NCBI GenBank assembly: GCA_023442845.1
Contig: JAEZXC010000089.1
Coordinates: 1-7,292, forward strand
Direction: 5' to 3'
Source of the DNA: Actinomycetes bacterium
GTDB lineage: Bacteria > Actinomycetota > Actinomycetes > Actinomycetales > Demequinaceae
Length of the DNA stretch: 7,292 bases
Made by a program: the position numbers and the translations under genes. This document shows, one piece after another, positions 1 to 5,634 of the stretch. The notes below the pieces were generated by a model. That model was not told the origin of the DNA and searched no databases. It worked only from the letters and a program-made list of their open reading frames with translations. Position 1 is the first letter of the stretch. Every line of letters starts with the position of its first letter.

Positions 1-719
1 TCGCGGTAGGCGGTGAGGGAGCGCATGTGCGTCTCGTCGCCGGGGACGAACTCCTGGACGAGGAACTCGCTTGGATAGTTGAGAACACTGAGGTGGTCGA
101 GCACCTCGGTCAGTTCCGCCTCGGACGTGAAGTGATGAATCTTCAGCTTCCCGGGGAAGGAGGCGCTGAACCAGTCGGCGCTCGCGGACGGCTTGCCGAT
201 GAGGGGGTACTCGAGGCCGAGTTCGCGGATCGCCTCGATTGCCTGCGCGGCGTGAACCGCGCCTTTCGAGGACTCCCCCGCCCCAGCGTCGGCCGGACCG
301 GTGAAGACAACGGGCACGGTGCGCGGAGTGCGCACGTCGACCGCGTCGCATGCGGCGGCGAAGGCGGTCTTGGAGGAGATGCGATCAAACGCGCCAAGGT
401 CGCACAACGGAATGAGCCAGCGCGGATCGAGCTCCGCGCGGCGCTCGGCGATGACACGGACATGCCAATCGAGATTGGTGAAAAGGACCAGTTCGTGATC
501 GGGACGTGAGGCGGCAAAGTCGTTGAGGCGGGCGACGAGAGTGTCGGGGTCATGGAGGCCAGGAGTGACGACCTGTTCAACAAGCGTCGAGTGCTTCATG
601 AACGTGGTCGTCACCGGGGCGAGGACCACTGGCTGCCAGCCGTACTTCTCATGCGCGGCACGCTGGAACGCGTACACGCCGATGTCGCCACCGACGCCGA
701 CGACCAGGACAGGCTTCAC
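1..719 (-). CDS. ATP-grasp ligase, COG3919-like, C-terminus outside the window (partial)
   Basis: Reading the minus strand from the GTG at 719-717 gives 239 uninterrupted codons to the window edge. A ribosome binding site, GGAGG, lies at 730-726, about six bases ahead of the start. The N-terminus has a nucleotide-fold-like strand and loop (VLVVGVGGDIGVYAFQRA, from residue 4), then WLIPLCDLGAFDRISSKTAF (101-120). The stretch YPLIGKPSASADW (171-183) has the lysine (K176) expected to bind ATP phosphates, and VQEFVPGDET (221-230) matches the hinge and adenine-binding segment of ATP-grasp enzymes. This order fits the COG3919 predicted carboxylate-amine ligases, a group that includes D-aspartate ligases making peptidoglycan cross-bridges. 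Such a role is plausible in Micrococcales, which often have D-Asp or D-Glu bridges, but it is inferred. The metal-binding C-terminal half is not in the window. It is transcribed divergently from the rpsF operon. Confidence 0.8.
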   Translation of the reverse strand, partial: MKPVLVVGVGGDIGVYAFQRAAHEKYGWQPVVLAPVTTTFMKHSTLVEQVVTPGLHDPDTLVARLNDFAASRPDHELVLFTNLDWHVRVIAERRAELDPRWLIPLCDLGAFDRISSKTAFAAACDAVDVRTPRTVPVVFTGPADAGAGESSKGAVHAAQAIEAIRELGLEYPLIGKPSASADWFSASFPGKLKIHHFTSEAELTEVLDHLSVLNYPSEFLVQEFVPGDETHMRSLTAYR

Positions 720-789
720 AGGGCTCCTCCTTTGTGCACCGCCGCCCAAGTCTATGGTCCGACGCTGTGCCAGCCCGGGCGTCGGCCCC

Positions 790-798
790 TTGTCCACA
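790..798 (+). promoter_or_regulatory. DnaA box (perfect actinobacterial form)
   Basis: TTGTCCACA matches the actinobacterial DnaA-box consensus at all nine positions. It lies between the divergent starts of the ATP-grasp gene (719) and rpsF (938), where DnaA could affect either promoter. One perfect 9-mer can arise by chance, so function is inferred. Confidence 0.4.
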
Positions 799-827
799 GC
801 CCGCTTTCGCATGACAGAGGCGCACTG

Positions 828-833
828 TACTCT
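828..833 (+). promoter_or_regulatory. Weak candidate -10 element for the rpsF operon
   Basis: TACTCT keeps the key T, A and final T of a -10 hexamer and is preceded by TG. No convincing -35 sits 16-18 bases upstream (TTTCGC at 805-810 is the nearest). If used, it would give an rpsF leader of roughly 100 bases containing the whole fold at 881-931. TACTAG at 873-878 is an alternative, but it would start transcription inside or next to that fold. Confidence 0.25.
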
Positions 834-880
834 TGACGGGTGGTCGCCACGGCACCCGCCGGAAGCGGCCACTACTAGCG

Positions 881-931
881 TCACCCTCCTGCTACGGAAC
901 GTCCGTAGCCGTCTTAGTCCAGAGGAGGTGG
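881..931 (+). promoter_or_regulatory. rpsF leader fold sequestering the Shine-Dalgarno; candidate S6:S18 autoregulatory element
   Basis: Two nested helices can be drawn. The inner one is a perfect 8-base-pair hairpin, GCTACGGA (891-898) with TCCGTAGC (902-909), around the loop ACG. Directly outside it, CCTCCT (885-890) pairs with AGGAGG (923-928), which is the rpsF ribosome binding site. This outer helix extends past one bulged C (884) through A883-T929 and C882-G930. The helices abut on the 5' side and are separated on the 3' side by 13 unpaired bases (910-922) with a CCG at the junction (909-911). Many bacteria have an rpsF leader bound by the S6:S18 complex, mimicking its 16S rRNA site and containing a CCG. 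The resemblance in position and logic is inferred, not a database match. Confidence 0.5.
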
Positions 932-937
932 GTATCA

Positions 938-1228
938 ATGCGCCAGTACGAAATGATGGTCATCGTTGACCCCGAGGTCGACGAGCGCACGGTCAAGCCG
1001 TCGCTCGAGAAGTACCTCTCGGTGGTCACGGGCGACAAGGGCACCGTCGACAACGTCGACATCTGGGGCCGCCGTCGCCTTGCGTATCCCATCAAGAAGA
1101 GGAACGACGGCATCTACGCGGTGATCAACTTCACCGCCGAGTCGGCCACCGCCAAGGAACTCGAGCGTCAGCTTGGACTCAACGAGACCATCCTGCGTTT
1201 GAAGTTGCTGCGGCCCGACGCCCACTAA
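938..1228 (+). CDS. rpsF: 30S ribosomal protein S6
   Basis: A 96-residue protein of normal S6 length. It begins MRQYEMMVIVDPEVDE and carries the conserved core WGRRRLAYPIKKRNDGIYAV (residues 43-62) and the C-terminal stretch LNETILRLKLLR (81-92). S6 binds the central domain of 16S rRNA together with S18, whose gene rpsR is two genes downstream. The ATG at 938 was chosen because the protein starts there in homologues and AGGAGG (923-928) is nine bases upstream. The reading frame stays open back to 833, but that part is leader, not protein. It is the first gene of the operon and its ribosome binding site can be masked by the leader hairpin. Confidence 0.97.
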   Translation: MRQYEMMVIVDPEVDERTVKPSLEKYLSVVTGDKGTVDNVDIWGRRRLAYPIKKRNDGIYAVINFTAESATAKELERQLGLNETILRLKLLRPDAH

Positions 1229-1255
1229 GCAATCTCGACACACAGGGACGTATCC

Positions 1256-1738
1256 ATGGCAGGCGAAACCCAAATCACCGTTGTCGGCAACCTGACGGGG
1301 GACCCCGAACTGCGGTTCATCCAGTCCGGTGCGGCCGTCGTTAACTTCACGGTGGCGTCCACCCCCCGCACGTTTGACCGTCAGTCAAACGAGTGGAAGG
1401 ACGGGGAAACCTTGTTCATGCGCTGCTCGTTGTGGCGCGAGGCCGCGGAGAACGTGGCTGAGTCGCTCACCAAGGGCATGCGGGTCATCGTGACCGGCCG
1501 TCTCGTGTCGCGTTCGTGGGAGGCAAACGGCGAGAAGCGCTCCGTGATGGAGCTTCAGGTCGACGAGGTCGGCCCGTCGCTTCGATACGCCACTGCCAAG
1601 GTCAACCGCACCCAGCGTGCCGGTGGCGGCGGTGGTGGCTTCGGTGGCGGTGGTGGCGGCTTTGCAGGTGCGCCTGCAGGTGGCGCCGACAACGACCCGT
1701 GGGCTTCGGCTCCGGCTTCCGACGAGCCTCCGTTCTAA
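1256..1738 (+). CDS. ssb: Single-stranded DNA-binding protein
   Basis: A 160-residue SSB. The OB fold covers about residues 1-110: ITVVGNLTGDPELRF opens it and GMRVIVTGRLVSRSWE lies in the middle. Conserved aromatic positions include the F of VVNFTVAS and the W of SWEANGEKR. A glycine-rich linker (GGGGGGFGGGGGGFAG, about residues 122-138) leads to the acidic C-terminal tip SDEPPF, which in this family docks replication and repair partners. The start at 1256 follows AGGGA at 1244-1248, 27 bases after the rpsF stop, so the genes are probably co-transcribed. The protein coats single-stranded DNA at the replication fork, where the downstream dnaB product also works. The linker DNA (about 1620-1665) is a GGT/GGC repeat likely to vary in length between strains. 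Confidence 0.96.
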   Translation: MAGETQITVVGNLTGDPELRFIQSGAAVVNFTVASTPRTFDRQSNEWKDGETLFMRCSLWREAAENVAESLTKGMRVIVTGRLVSRSWEANGEKRSVMELQVDEVGPSLRYATAKVNRTQRAGGGGGGFGGGGGGFAGAPAGGADNDPWASAPASDEPPF

Positions 1739-1740
1739 CA

Positions 1741-1755
1741 GCGACGGCTAGTCGC
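1741..1755 (+). other. Small hairpin between ssb and rpsR
   Basis: GCGAC (1741-1745) and GTCGC (1751-1755) form a perfect five-base-pair stem with a five-base loop, just after the ssb stop. No T-run follows. It may act as an mRNA processing or stability element that sets SSB and S18 levels apart, but the stem is short and may be chance. Confidence 0.3.
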
Positions 1756-1787
1756 AGACACTTCTTGATGTAAAAGGAAACACAGCA

Positions 1788-2024
1788 ATGGCAAAGATCG
1801 ACACGCGCAAGCCGCGTAAGAAGGTCAACCCGCTGAAGGCCGCCAAGGTCACCAAGGTTGACTACAAGGACACTGCACTTCTTCGGAAGTTCATCTCGGA
1901 CCGCGGCAAGATCCGTTCGCGCCGCGTTACCGGTGTCACCGTCCAGGAGCAGCGCCAGATCGCCCGCGCCATCAAGGTGGCGCGCGAGTTGGCCCTTCTC
2001 CCCTACGCCGGCTCCGGCCGCTAA
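1788..2024 (+). CDS. rpsR: 30S ribosomal protein S18, cysteine-free form
   Basis: A 78-residue S18. The central block is VDYKDTALLRKFISDRGK and the C-terminal block is RRVTGVTVQEQRQIARAIKV followed by LALLPYAGSGR. S18 forms a dimer with S6 on the 30S platform. The N-terminal region (KPRKKVNPLKAAKVTKVDYKD) has no cysteine, so this is the zinc-independent (C-minus) type. It is the copy in the rpsF operon, as is common in Micrococcales, whereas some actinobacteria keep a zinc-ribbon form here and a zinc-independent spare elsewhere. The start follows AAAGGA (1773-1778) nine bases upstream. It lies 49 bases after ssb and 12 bases before rplI. Confidence 0.96.
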   Translation: MAKIDTRKPRKKVNPLKAAKVTKVDYKDTALLRKFISDRGKIRSRRVTGVTVQEQRQIARAIKVARELALLPYAGSGR

Positions 2025-2036
2025 GGGAGGCTTCTC

Positions 2037-2483
2037 ATGGCAAAGATCATCCTCACTCACGAGGTCACCGGTCTCGGTGTTGCAGGCGACGTGGTGGTGG
2101 TGAAGGACGGTTACGCACGTAACTTCCTCATCCCCCGCAAGCTCGCGACGCCGTGGTCTGCTGGTGCCGAGAAGTCCATCGACGCGATGCGCAAGGCGCA
2201 GCGCGCTCGCGAACTGCACTCCATCGAGGACGCCCAGGCTGCGCGTGACGCGCTCCAGGCCAAGCCGGTGGTTGTGTCCGCGAAGGCGGGCGAGTCCGGT
2301 CGTCTCTTCGGCGCGATCACCACGGGTGACATCGCCGCGGCGATCGGCGACCGCGCCAAGGTGGACAAGCGTCGCATTCAGATTGGCCAGCCTATCAAGG
2401 CGGTTGGCGAGTACCAGGTCAAGGTCTCGCTCCACGCCGACGTCGCCGCCACGGTTGACGTCCAGGTGGTCGCCGCGAAGTAG
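2037..2483 (+). CDS. rplI: 50S ribosomal protein L9
   Basis: A 148-residue protein, the usual L9 length. The N-terminal rRNA-binding domain carries the family signature from GLGVAGDVVVVKDGYARNFL to the proline of IPRKLA (residues 12-37). An alanine- and charge-rich helix follows at about 45-75 (EKSIDAMRKAQRARELHS). The C-terminal domain includes GRLFGAITTGDIAAAI and the terminal strands VKVSLHADVAATVDVQVVAA. L9 sits at the base of the L1 stalk and helps hold the reading frame. A strong ribosome binding site, GGGAGG at 2025-2030, begins right after the rpsR stop, which indicates tight coupling. It is the last gene of the operon, followed by a terminator-like hairpin. Confidence 0.97.
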   Translation: MAKIILTHEVTGLGVAGDVVVVKDGYARNFLIPRKLATPWSAGAEKSIDAMRKAQRARELHSIEDAQAARDALQAKPVVVSAKAGESGRLFGAITTGDIAAAIGDRAKVDKRRIQIGQPIKAVGEYQVKVSLHADVAATVDVQVVAAK

Positions 2484-2501
2484 CGCAGTCAGACATTGCA
2501 C

Positions 2502-2549
2502 GGCCCCGCTGTCGCCCTCTTGCAGGGTGGCGCGGGGCCTTGCTATTCT
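2502..2549 (+). terminator. Transcription terminator of the rpsF-rplI operon
   Basis: GGCCCCGC (2502-2509) pairs perfectly with GCGGGGCC (2532-2539). Inside it a second helix forms between CGCCCT (2513-2518) and AGGGTG (2524-2529), with the loop CTTGC. The T-rich tail TTGCTATTCT (2540-2549) follows at once. This is a strong GC-rich hairpin 18 bases after the rplI stop. The tail is not a pure T-run, which is normal in high-G+C actinobacteria. Confidence 0.8.
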
Positions 2550-2570
2550 CCCCAGCCGACGCTGTGGAAA

Positions 2571-2580
2571 CGTCGCGACG
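2571..2580. repeat. Perfect 10-base palindrome
   Basis: CGTCGCGACG reads the same on both strands. It adjoins an imperfect inverted DnaA box (2563-2571). It may be a protein-binding site, but in GC-rich DNA such a palindrome can also be chance. Confidence 0.35.
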
Positions 2581-2600
2581 AGACTTGCCCGGGCGTCGGC

Positions 2601-2627
2601 CGCGACACGCCGAACGCGACACGCCGA
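2601..2627 (+). repeat. Two tandem copies of a 13-base unit, period 14
   Basis: CGCGACACGCCGA occurs at 2601-2613 and again at 2615-2627, separated by one A. The copies are identical. They sit between the palindrome and the DnaA-like boxes in the dnaB upstream region and resemble a pair of protein-binding half sites. Confidence 0.6.
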
Positions 2628-2721
2628 CAACTTTGTCCCCGTCGATATCCCCACCCGAAGAAGTAGCGAATGCCCAGGTAAAGCGCCAGTTTCGACAATG
2701 CGAACTCTGCAATTCACAGCC

Positions 2722-2730
2722 TTGTCCACA
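2722..2730 (+). promoter_or_regulatory. DnaA box (perfect) upstream of dnaB
   Basis: TTGTCCACA is a full match to the actinobacterial DnaA-box consensus. Two 7-of-9 variants in the same orientation follow at 2766-2774 and 2788-2796, so the three form a loose array ending about ten bases before the candidate dnaB -35. Confidence 0.5.
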
Positions 2731-2805
2731 GGGAGCGCGGCGGGTCTCCCCAAAGGGCTGTGAGGCCGTCCACAACTGTCCCCGGCGCTGTCCACGGGTG
2801 CGCAC

Positions 2806-2834
2806 TTGGCGGGTGTGCGAGCGCTCCTTAGAGT
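2806..2834 (+). promoter_or_regulatory. Candidate housekeeping promoter of dnaB
   Basis: TTGGCG (2806-2811) and TAGAGT (2829-2834) are spaced by 17 bases and each matches four of six consensus positions (TTGACA, TATAAT). Transcription would begin near 2841, giving a leader of about 55 bases before the dnaB GTG. The DnaA-like box at 2788-2796 lies just upstream of the -35. Confidence 0.4.
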
Positions 2835-2894
2835 TCCTGTCGGACCCCGGTGGCAGACTCGCAAGTGCGAGGCGGGACAGGCAAAGGAGACGGT

Positions 2895-4256
2895 GTGTCG
2901 ATCGACGAGTTGGAAGCGACCTACAGTTCGCGAACGCTCGAGCGCACGCCGCCGCAGAACGTCGAGGCAGAGCAGTCGGTGCTCGGCGCCATGATGCTGT
3001 CGAAGGACGCGATGGCTGACGTCATTGAGACCGTGCGAGCCAACGATTTCTACCGTCCCGCGCACGAGACGATCTTTGACACCGCCATCAAGCTCTACAA
3101 CGCAGGAGACCCTGTCGACGCCCTCACTGTGGGCGCGGAACTGCAGCGCAACGGTCAGCTCGCCAAAATCGGCGGAGCCGAGTACCTCCACACGCTCATC
3201 TCGATCGTGCCCTCCGCAGCGTCGGCCGGGTACTACGCACGGCTTGTCCGCGAGCAGGCGATCCTGCGCAAACTTGTCGAGGCCGGCACCCGCATCGCCA
3301 ACATGGGCTACGACGCCGATGGCGCTGAAGTCGACGATGTTGTCGACAGCGCTCAGTCCGAGATCTTTGCTGTCACTGAGAGGCGCAACTCCGAGGATTA
3401 CTTGCCCATCGGCGACATCATGGAGCACACGCTCGAGCAAGTGGACGCGGCGTCGAGCCGGGACGGGCAGATGCTCGGCATTCCCACCGGCTTCCGCCAA
3501 CTCGATGACCTGACAGGTGGCTTCCAGGCAGGCCAGATGATCGTCATCGCTGCGCGCCCCGCCATTGGTAAGTCGACGCTCGGTCTTGACATTGCGCGCT
3601 CCGCGAGCATTAACGCGGGCAAGGCGTCGGTCATCTTCTCTCTGGAAATGAGCCGCGAGGAGATTACCAAACGCATGCTTGCTGCCGAGGCTGGCGTGAA
3701 ACTGACCAAGCTCACCAAGGGGCCGATGAACCCCGACGACTGGCAGCGCTTGGCTTCGACTGCGGCTCGAGTGGCCAAGGCGCCGCTGTTCATCGATGAC
3801 AGCCCCAACATGTCGCTCATGGAGATCCGCGCAAAGTGCCGTCGGCTCAAGCAACAGCACAACCTCAGCCTTGTGGTGGTCGACTACCTCCAGTTGATGA
3901 GCTCGGGACGCAAGGTCGAGTCCCGCCAGCAAGAAGTGTCCGAGTTCTCGCGCGCGCTCAAGTTGCTTGCCAAAGAGATCGAGGTGCCGGTGATCGCGAT
4001 CTCGCAGCTGAACCGTGGGCCTGAACAACGCACCGAGAAGAAGCCAATGCTGTCCGACATGCGTGAATCGGGCGCAATCGAGCAGGACGCCGACATCGTC
4101 ATCCTGCTCCACCGCGATGATGCGTACGATCGTGACAACCGTCCGGGCGAGGCCGACTTCATTGTCGCGAAGCACCGTGCCGGACCCACAGAGACCATCG
4201 CGGTCGCGTTCAAGAAGGACTACGCCCACTTCGCCGACATGGCGCCTGACCTGTAG
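2895..4256 (+). CDS. dnaB: Replicative DNA helicase DnaB
   Basis: A 453-residue hexameric 5'-3' helicase that unwinds DNA at the fork. The N-terminal domain starts after TPPQNVEAEQSVLGAMM. The RecA-like C-terminal domain has Walker A RPAIGKS (221-227, K226 for phosphate), SLEM with the catalytic glutamate E251, Walker B LVVVDYLQLM (326-335, D330), the ISQLNRGPEQR DNA-binding and sensor segment, and LSDMRESGAIEQDADIVILL near the end. Length is normal and no intein interrupts Walker A or SQLNR, sites where actinobacterial DnaB often carries one. The GTG at 2895 was chosen because AAGGAG (2884-2889) is five bases ahead and the product then begins MSIDELEATYSSRTLERTPP. The frame is open back to an ATG at 2850, but that extension lacks a good ribosome binding site. 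Confidence 0.96.
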   Translation: MSIDELEATYSSRTLERTPPQNVEAEQSVLGAMMLSKDAMADVIETVRANDFYRPAHETIFDTAIKLYNAGDPVDALTVGAELQRNGQLAKIGGAEYLHTLISIVPSAASAGYYARLVREQAILRKLVEAGTRIANMGYDADGAEVDDVVDSAQSEIFAVTERRNSEDYLPIGDIMEHTLEQVDAASSRDGQMLGIPTGFRQLDDLTGGFQAGQMIVIAARPAIGKSTLGLDIARSASINAGKASVIFSLEMSREEITKRMLAAEAGVKLTKLTKGPMNPDDWQRLASTAARVAKAPLFIDDSPNMSLMEIRAKCRRLKQQHNLSLVVVDYLQLMSSGRKVESRQQEVSEFSRALKLLAKEIEVPVIAISQLNRGPEQRTEKKPMLSDMRESGAIEQDADIVILLHRDDAYDRDNRPGEADFIVAKHRAGPTETIAVAFKKDYAHFADMAPDL

Positions 4257-4329
4257 AGCCTGTGGAGACGGGCGCGCGAACGCTTGCGACCGGTAAGGTA
4301 CGGACCACACGTCGAATTGAGGGGGAAGT

Positions 4330-5139
4330 ATGTCCGATCAGCCTGCCGCTCCGGTGTCTGCGCCATCGTCGCGCGTGCCGTGGATTGTCGCCGGTGTCTC
4401 ATGGGTTGCGACTCTCGCATTGGTCGCTGTCCTCATTGTTGGCGGCTCAGGTGGAGGAGCCGCGAGCGGTTCGGGCGCCGCTGCTGAGCGCGGATTCTCA
4501 AGTGCTGACGCTGCGGCACGTGCGTACGCGGATGCGATTGCCGAGGGAGACCTCGATGCGGCGGCATCGATGTACGCCACCACGTCCTTAGTCGAGGGCT
4601 ATTCGTTCACGAAGAACCTTGAGTATGTGCGCGCGATCATGCCCCAAACGCTTCTTCCAGCACCGGACTTCAACGGCGTCAACGCGCGAGTGCAGGCCGG
4701 CTACGCCGGCAACAGCATGCTTGGCATCGCGCGGAGCCTCCTTATGCCGGGCGAAGACCCGTTCATGACAATCGCAGGTGAAGCCGTCGAGGACGCAGCG
4801 GCTTGGGAAGAGACTTTGAGCATCGACGGCTTCGAGGAGATCTCGGTGGAGCGGGTTGACCTGTTCGAGCCCGGTAGCGATGAGACGAGGTACGCAGAGT
4901 TCTACACCAAGACGCTCGAAGCCTGGTCAGGGGAGGAGGCTCGCGAAGGCGCCATTCTCTTCGAGACCGCCGATGGAACCGCCATGCTTGGCGTCACCCT
5001 CATCAAGCTCGATGGCAGTTGGTATGTATGGCGCGCTAGCTCCACGATCCTTGGCACGAACACAAATGCCGTCGAGCTGATCTCGGAGGCGGAGTATGTG
5101 GACGTGCTTGAGCACGGTCAGGACCTCGTGAACCACTGA
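4330..5139 (+). CDS. Membrane-anchored extracytoplasmic protein of unknown function
   Basis: A 269-residue protein with a short proline- and alanine-rich cytoplasmic tail and one hydrophobic segment at about residues 18-37 (WIVAGVSWVATLALVAVLIV). A Gly/Ser/Ala linker (about 38-52) leads to a soluble domain outside the membrane. The part beginning SSADAAARAYADAIAEGDLD resembles the first helix of small NTF2-like or DUF4878-type folds, and the end has strands such as GVTLIKLDGSWYVWRA. I do not recognise a specific family, and the domain has no cysteine. The start follows AGGGGGA (4320-4326), an unusually short three bases away. It lies 73 bases after dnaB with no hairpin between, so read-through from dnaB is possible. 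TAAGGT at 4294-4299 could be its own -10. Confidence 0.85.
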   Translation: MSDQPAAPVSAPSSRVPWIVAGVSWVATLALVAVLIVGGSGGGAASGSGAAAERGFSSADAAARAYADAIAEGDLDAAASMYATTSLVEGYSFTKNLEYVRAIMPQTLLPAPDFNGVNARVQAGYAGNSMLGIARSLLMPGEDPFMTIAGEAVEDAAAWEETLSIDGFEEISVERVDLFEPGSDETRYAEFYTKTLEAWSGEEAREGAILFETADGTAMLGVTLIKLDGSWYVWRASSTILGTNTNAVELISEAEYVDVLEHGQDLVNH

Positions 5140-5149
5140 CAAGTTCACG
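5127..5149. other. Inverted repeat spanning the stop codon
   Basis: CGTGAAC (5127-5133) and GTTCACG (5143-5149) form a perfect seven-base-pair stem with a nine-base loop holding the TGA stop of the membrane-anchored protein gene. No T-run follows on either strand, so it is not a typical intrinsic terminator. It lies between two convergent reading directions and could still block or end transcription. Confidence 0.4.
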
Positions 5150-5166
5150 CGAGCGTCGGCTGCGAA

Positions 5167-5265
5167 TTACAGTTCGCCGCGCCTTTGGAGATAGCGCATC
5201 GCAAAGTAGCCCATGGGGATCCTCATCCAATAGGTGATGAGGCGGAACACGACAACGATCGACGC
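5167..5265. repeat. Left copy of a 99-base direct repeat
   Basis: This stretch matches 7170-7268 with only three mismatches (5173, 5183, 5188), including an unbroken run of 77 identical bases (5189-5265 against 7192-7268). The two copies are in the same orientation and 2003 bases apart, bracketing the sigma-factor module. Confidence 0.97.
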
Positions 5266-5284
5266 CACGATTCGCGGCACCGCC
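5167..5284 (-). pseudogene. Truncated 3' remnant of the YbhN-like membrane protein gene
   Basis: On the minus strand this reads VASIVVVFRLITYWMRIPMG and on to YLQRRGEL and a stop, matching the C-terminus of the gene at the right edge. Of the three base differences in the shared end, two are silent and one changes Lys to Arg, so both tails once evolved as coding sequence. Beyond 5265 the similarity weakens: 5273-5284 matches 7272-7283 at nine of twelve positions after a four-base insertion that breaks the frame. Upstream the frame runs into a stop, so no functional protein can be made. This is either the original gene end displaced by an insertion or a decayed duplicate. Confidence 0.8.
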
Positions 5285-5349
5285 AGGCGTCAACGCGCGG
5301 ATTTGCGCTTGCCTGTAGCGGTGGAGTCCCCCACTCGCAGTGGCTCAAC

Positions 5350-5586
5350 ATGCCCTCCGGCCGCCATAAGCCCAACAACGATATTGCCATGACGTACTCG
5401 GTGGTGGGCGTCTGCCCGAACTTCTGGAGCGGTTATATCACCTATCACACTTGGAGCGGGCTCCACAATTCGACTTACAGGCTGGGAAAGGACTCCCCGG
5501 CCGGCGCCTGCTATTACTTCTCGGATTCGGGTTTCACGCCTGACTATTACACCAAGGTGTATCTGTCGAGCGTTGATGCAGGTTGA
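5350..5586 (+). CDS. Short aromatic-rich orphan protein, possibly a gene fragment
   Basis: From the ATG at 5350 this frame encodes 78 residues that look like a real protein: tyrosine-, tryptophan- and glycine-rich, with blocks such as CPNFWSGYITYHTWSGLH and GKDSPAGACYYFSDSGFTPD and two cysteines. I recognise no family. The composition recalls small secreted proteins, but there is no signal peptide and no clear ribosome binding site. The frame is open leftward to a TTG at 5185, but that extension runs antisense through the flippase-gene remnant, so the true N-terminus was probably lost at the junction near 5270-5300. G+C over 5381-5580 is about 55 percent by hand count, visibly below the neighbours, which suggests foreign origin. 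The gene converges on the membrane-protein gene ending at 5635. Confidence 0.45.
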   Translation: MPSGRHKPNNDIAMTYSVVGVCPNFWSGYITYHTWSGLHNSTYRLGKDSPAGACYYFSDSGFTPDYYTKVYLSSVDAG

Positions 5587-5634
5587 TGGCGTGACGCGGA
5601 TCCCGAGTGTCGCACCGACGCGGCCAGCACCCCT

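Larger units (their letters stand above)
2550..2894 (+). other. Non-coding region ahead of dnaB with DnaA-box cluster
   Basis: I see no credible gene in these 345 bases. Short frames here lack a ribosome binding site and any family resemblance. The region holds one perfect DnaA box, TTGTCCACA at 2722-2730, and several 7-of-9 matches: TGTGGAAAC (2563-2571, inverted), TTGTCCCCG (2633-2641), CCGTCCACA (2766-2774) and CTGTCCACG (2788-2796). It also contains a palindrome (2571-2580), a tandem 13-mer (2601-2627) and a candidate promoter (2806-2834). Together these suggest a control region for dnaB that responds to DnaA. Confidence 0.5.

Noticed and set aside
27..583. Several open frames on both strands within the first 600 bases
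   Set aside because: They are shadows of the minus-strand ATP-grasp gene, which has a good ribosome binding site and family motifs but begins with GTG.
1620..1682. GGT/GGC repeat in ssb as a possible mobile or regulatory repeat
   Set aside because: It encodes the ordinary glycine-rich linker of actinobacterial SSB proteins.
2850..2894. Longer DnaB start at the ATG at 2850
   Set aside because: The extra 15 residues have no DnaB resemblance and no good ribosome binding site, whereas the GTG at 2895 has AAGGAG at the right distance.
2540..3019. Plus-strand frame upstream of and overlapping dnaB
   Set aside because: It crosses the terminator tail and runs out of frame into dnaB. It has arginine-rich low-complexity sequence and no ribosome binding site.
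3552..4020. Possible intein in dnaB
   Set aside because: Walker A, Walker B and the SQLNR segment are uninterrupted and the protein has normal length.
1602..4310. A 902-codon open frame on the minus strand opposite ssb, rpsR, rplI and dnaB
   Set aside because: It lies antisense to four strongly conserved genes and an obvious terminator and has no recognisable domain. Long antisense frames are a by-product of high-G+C codon bias.
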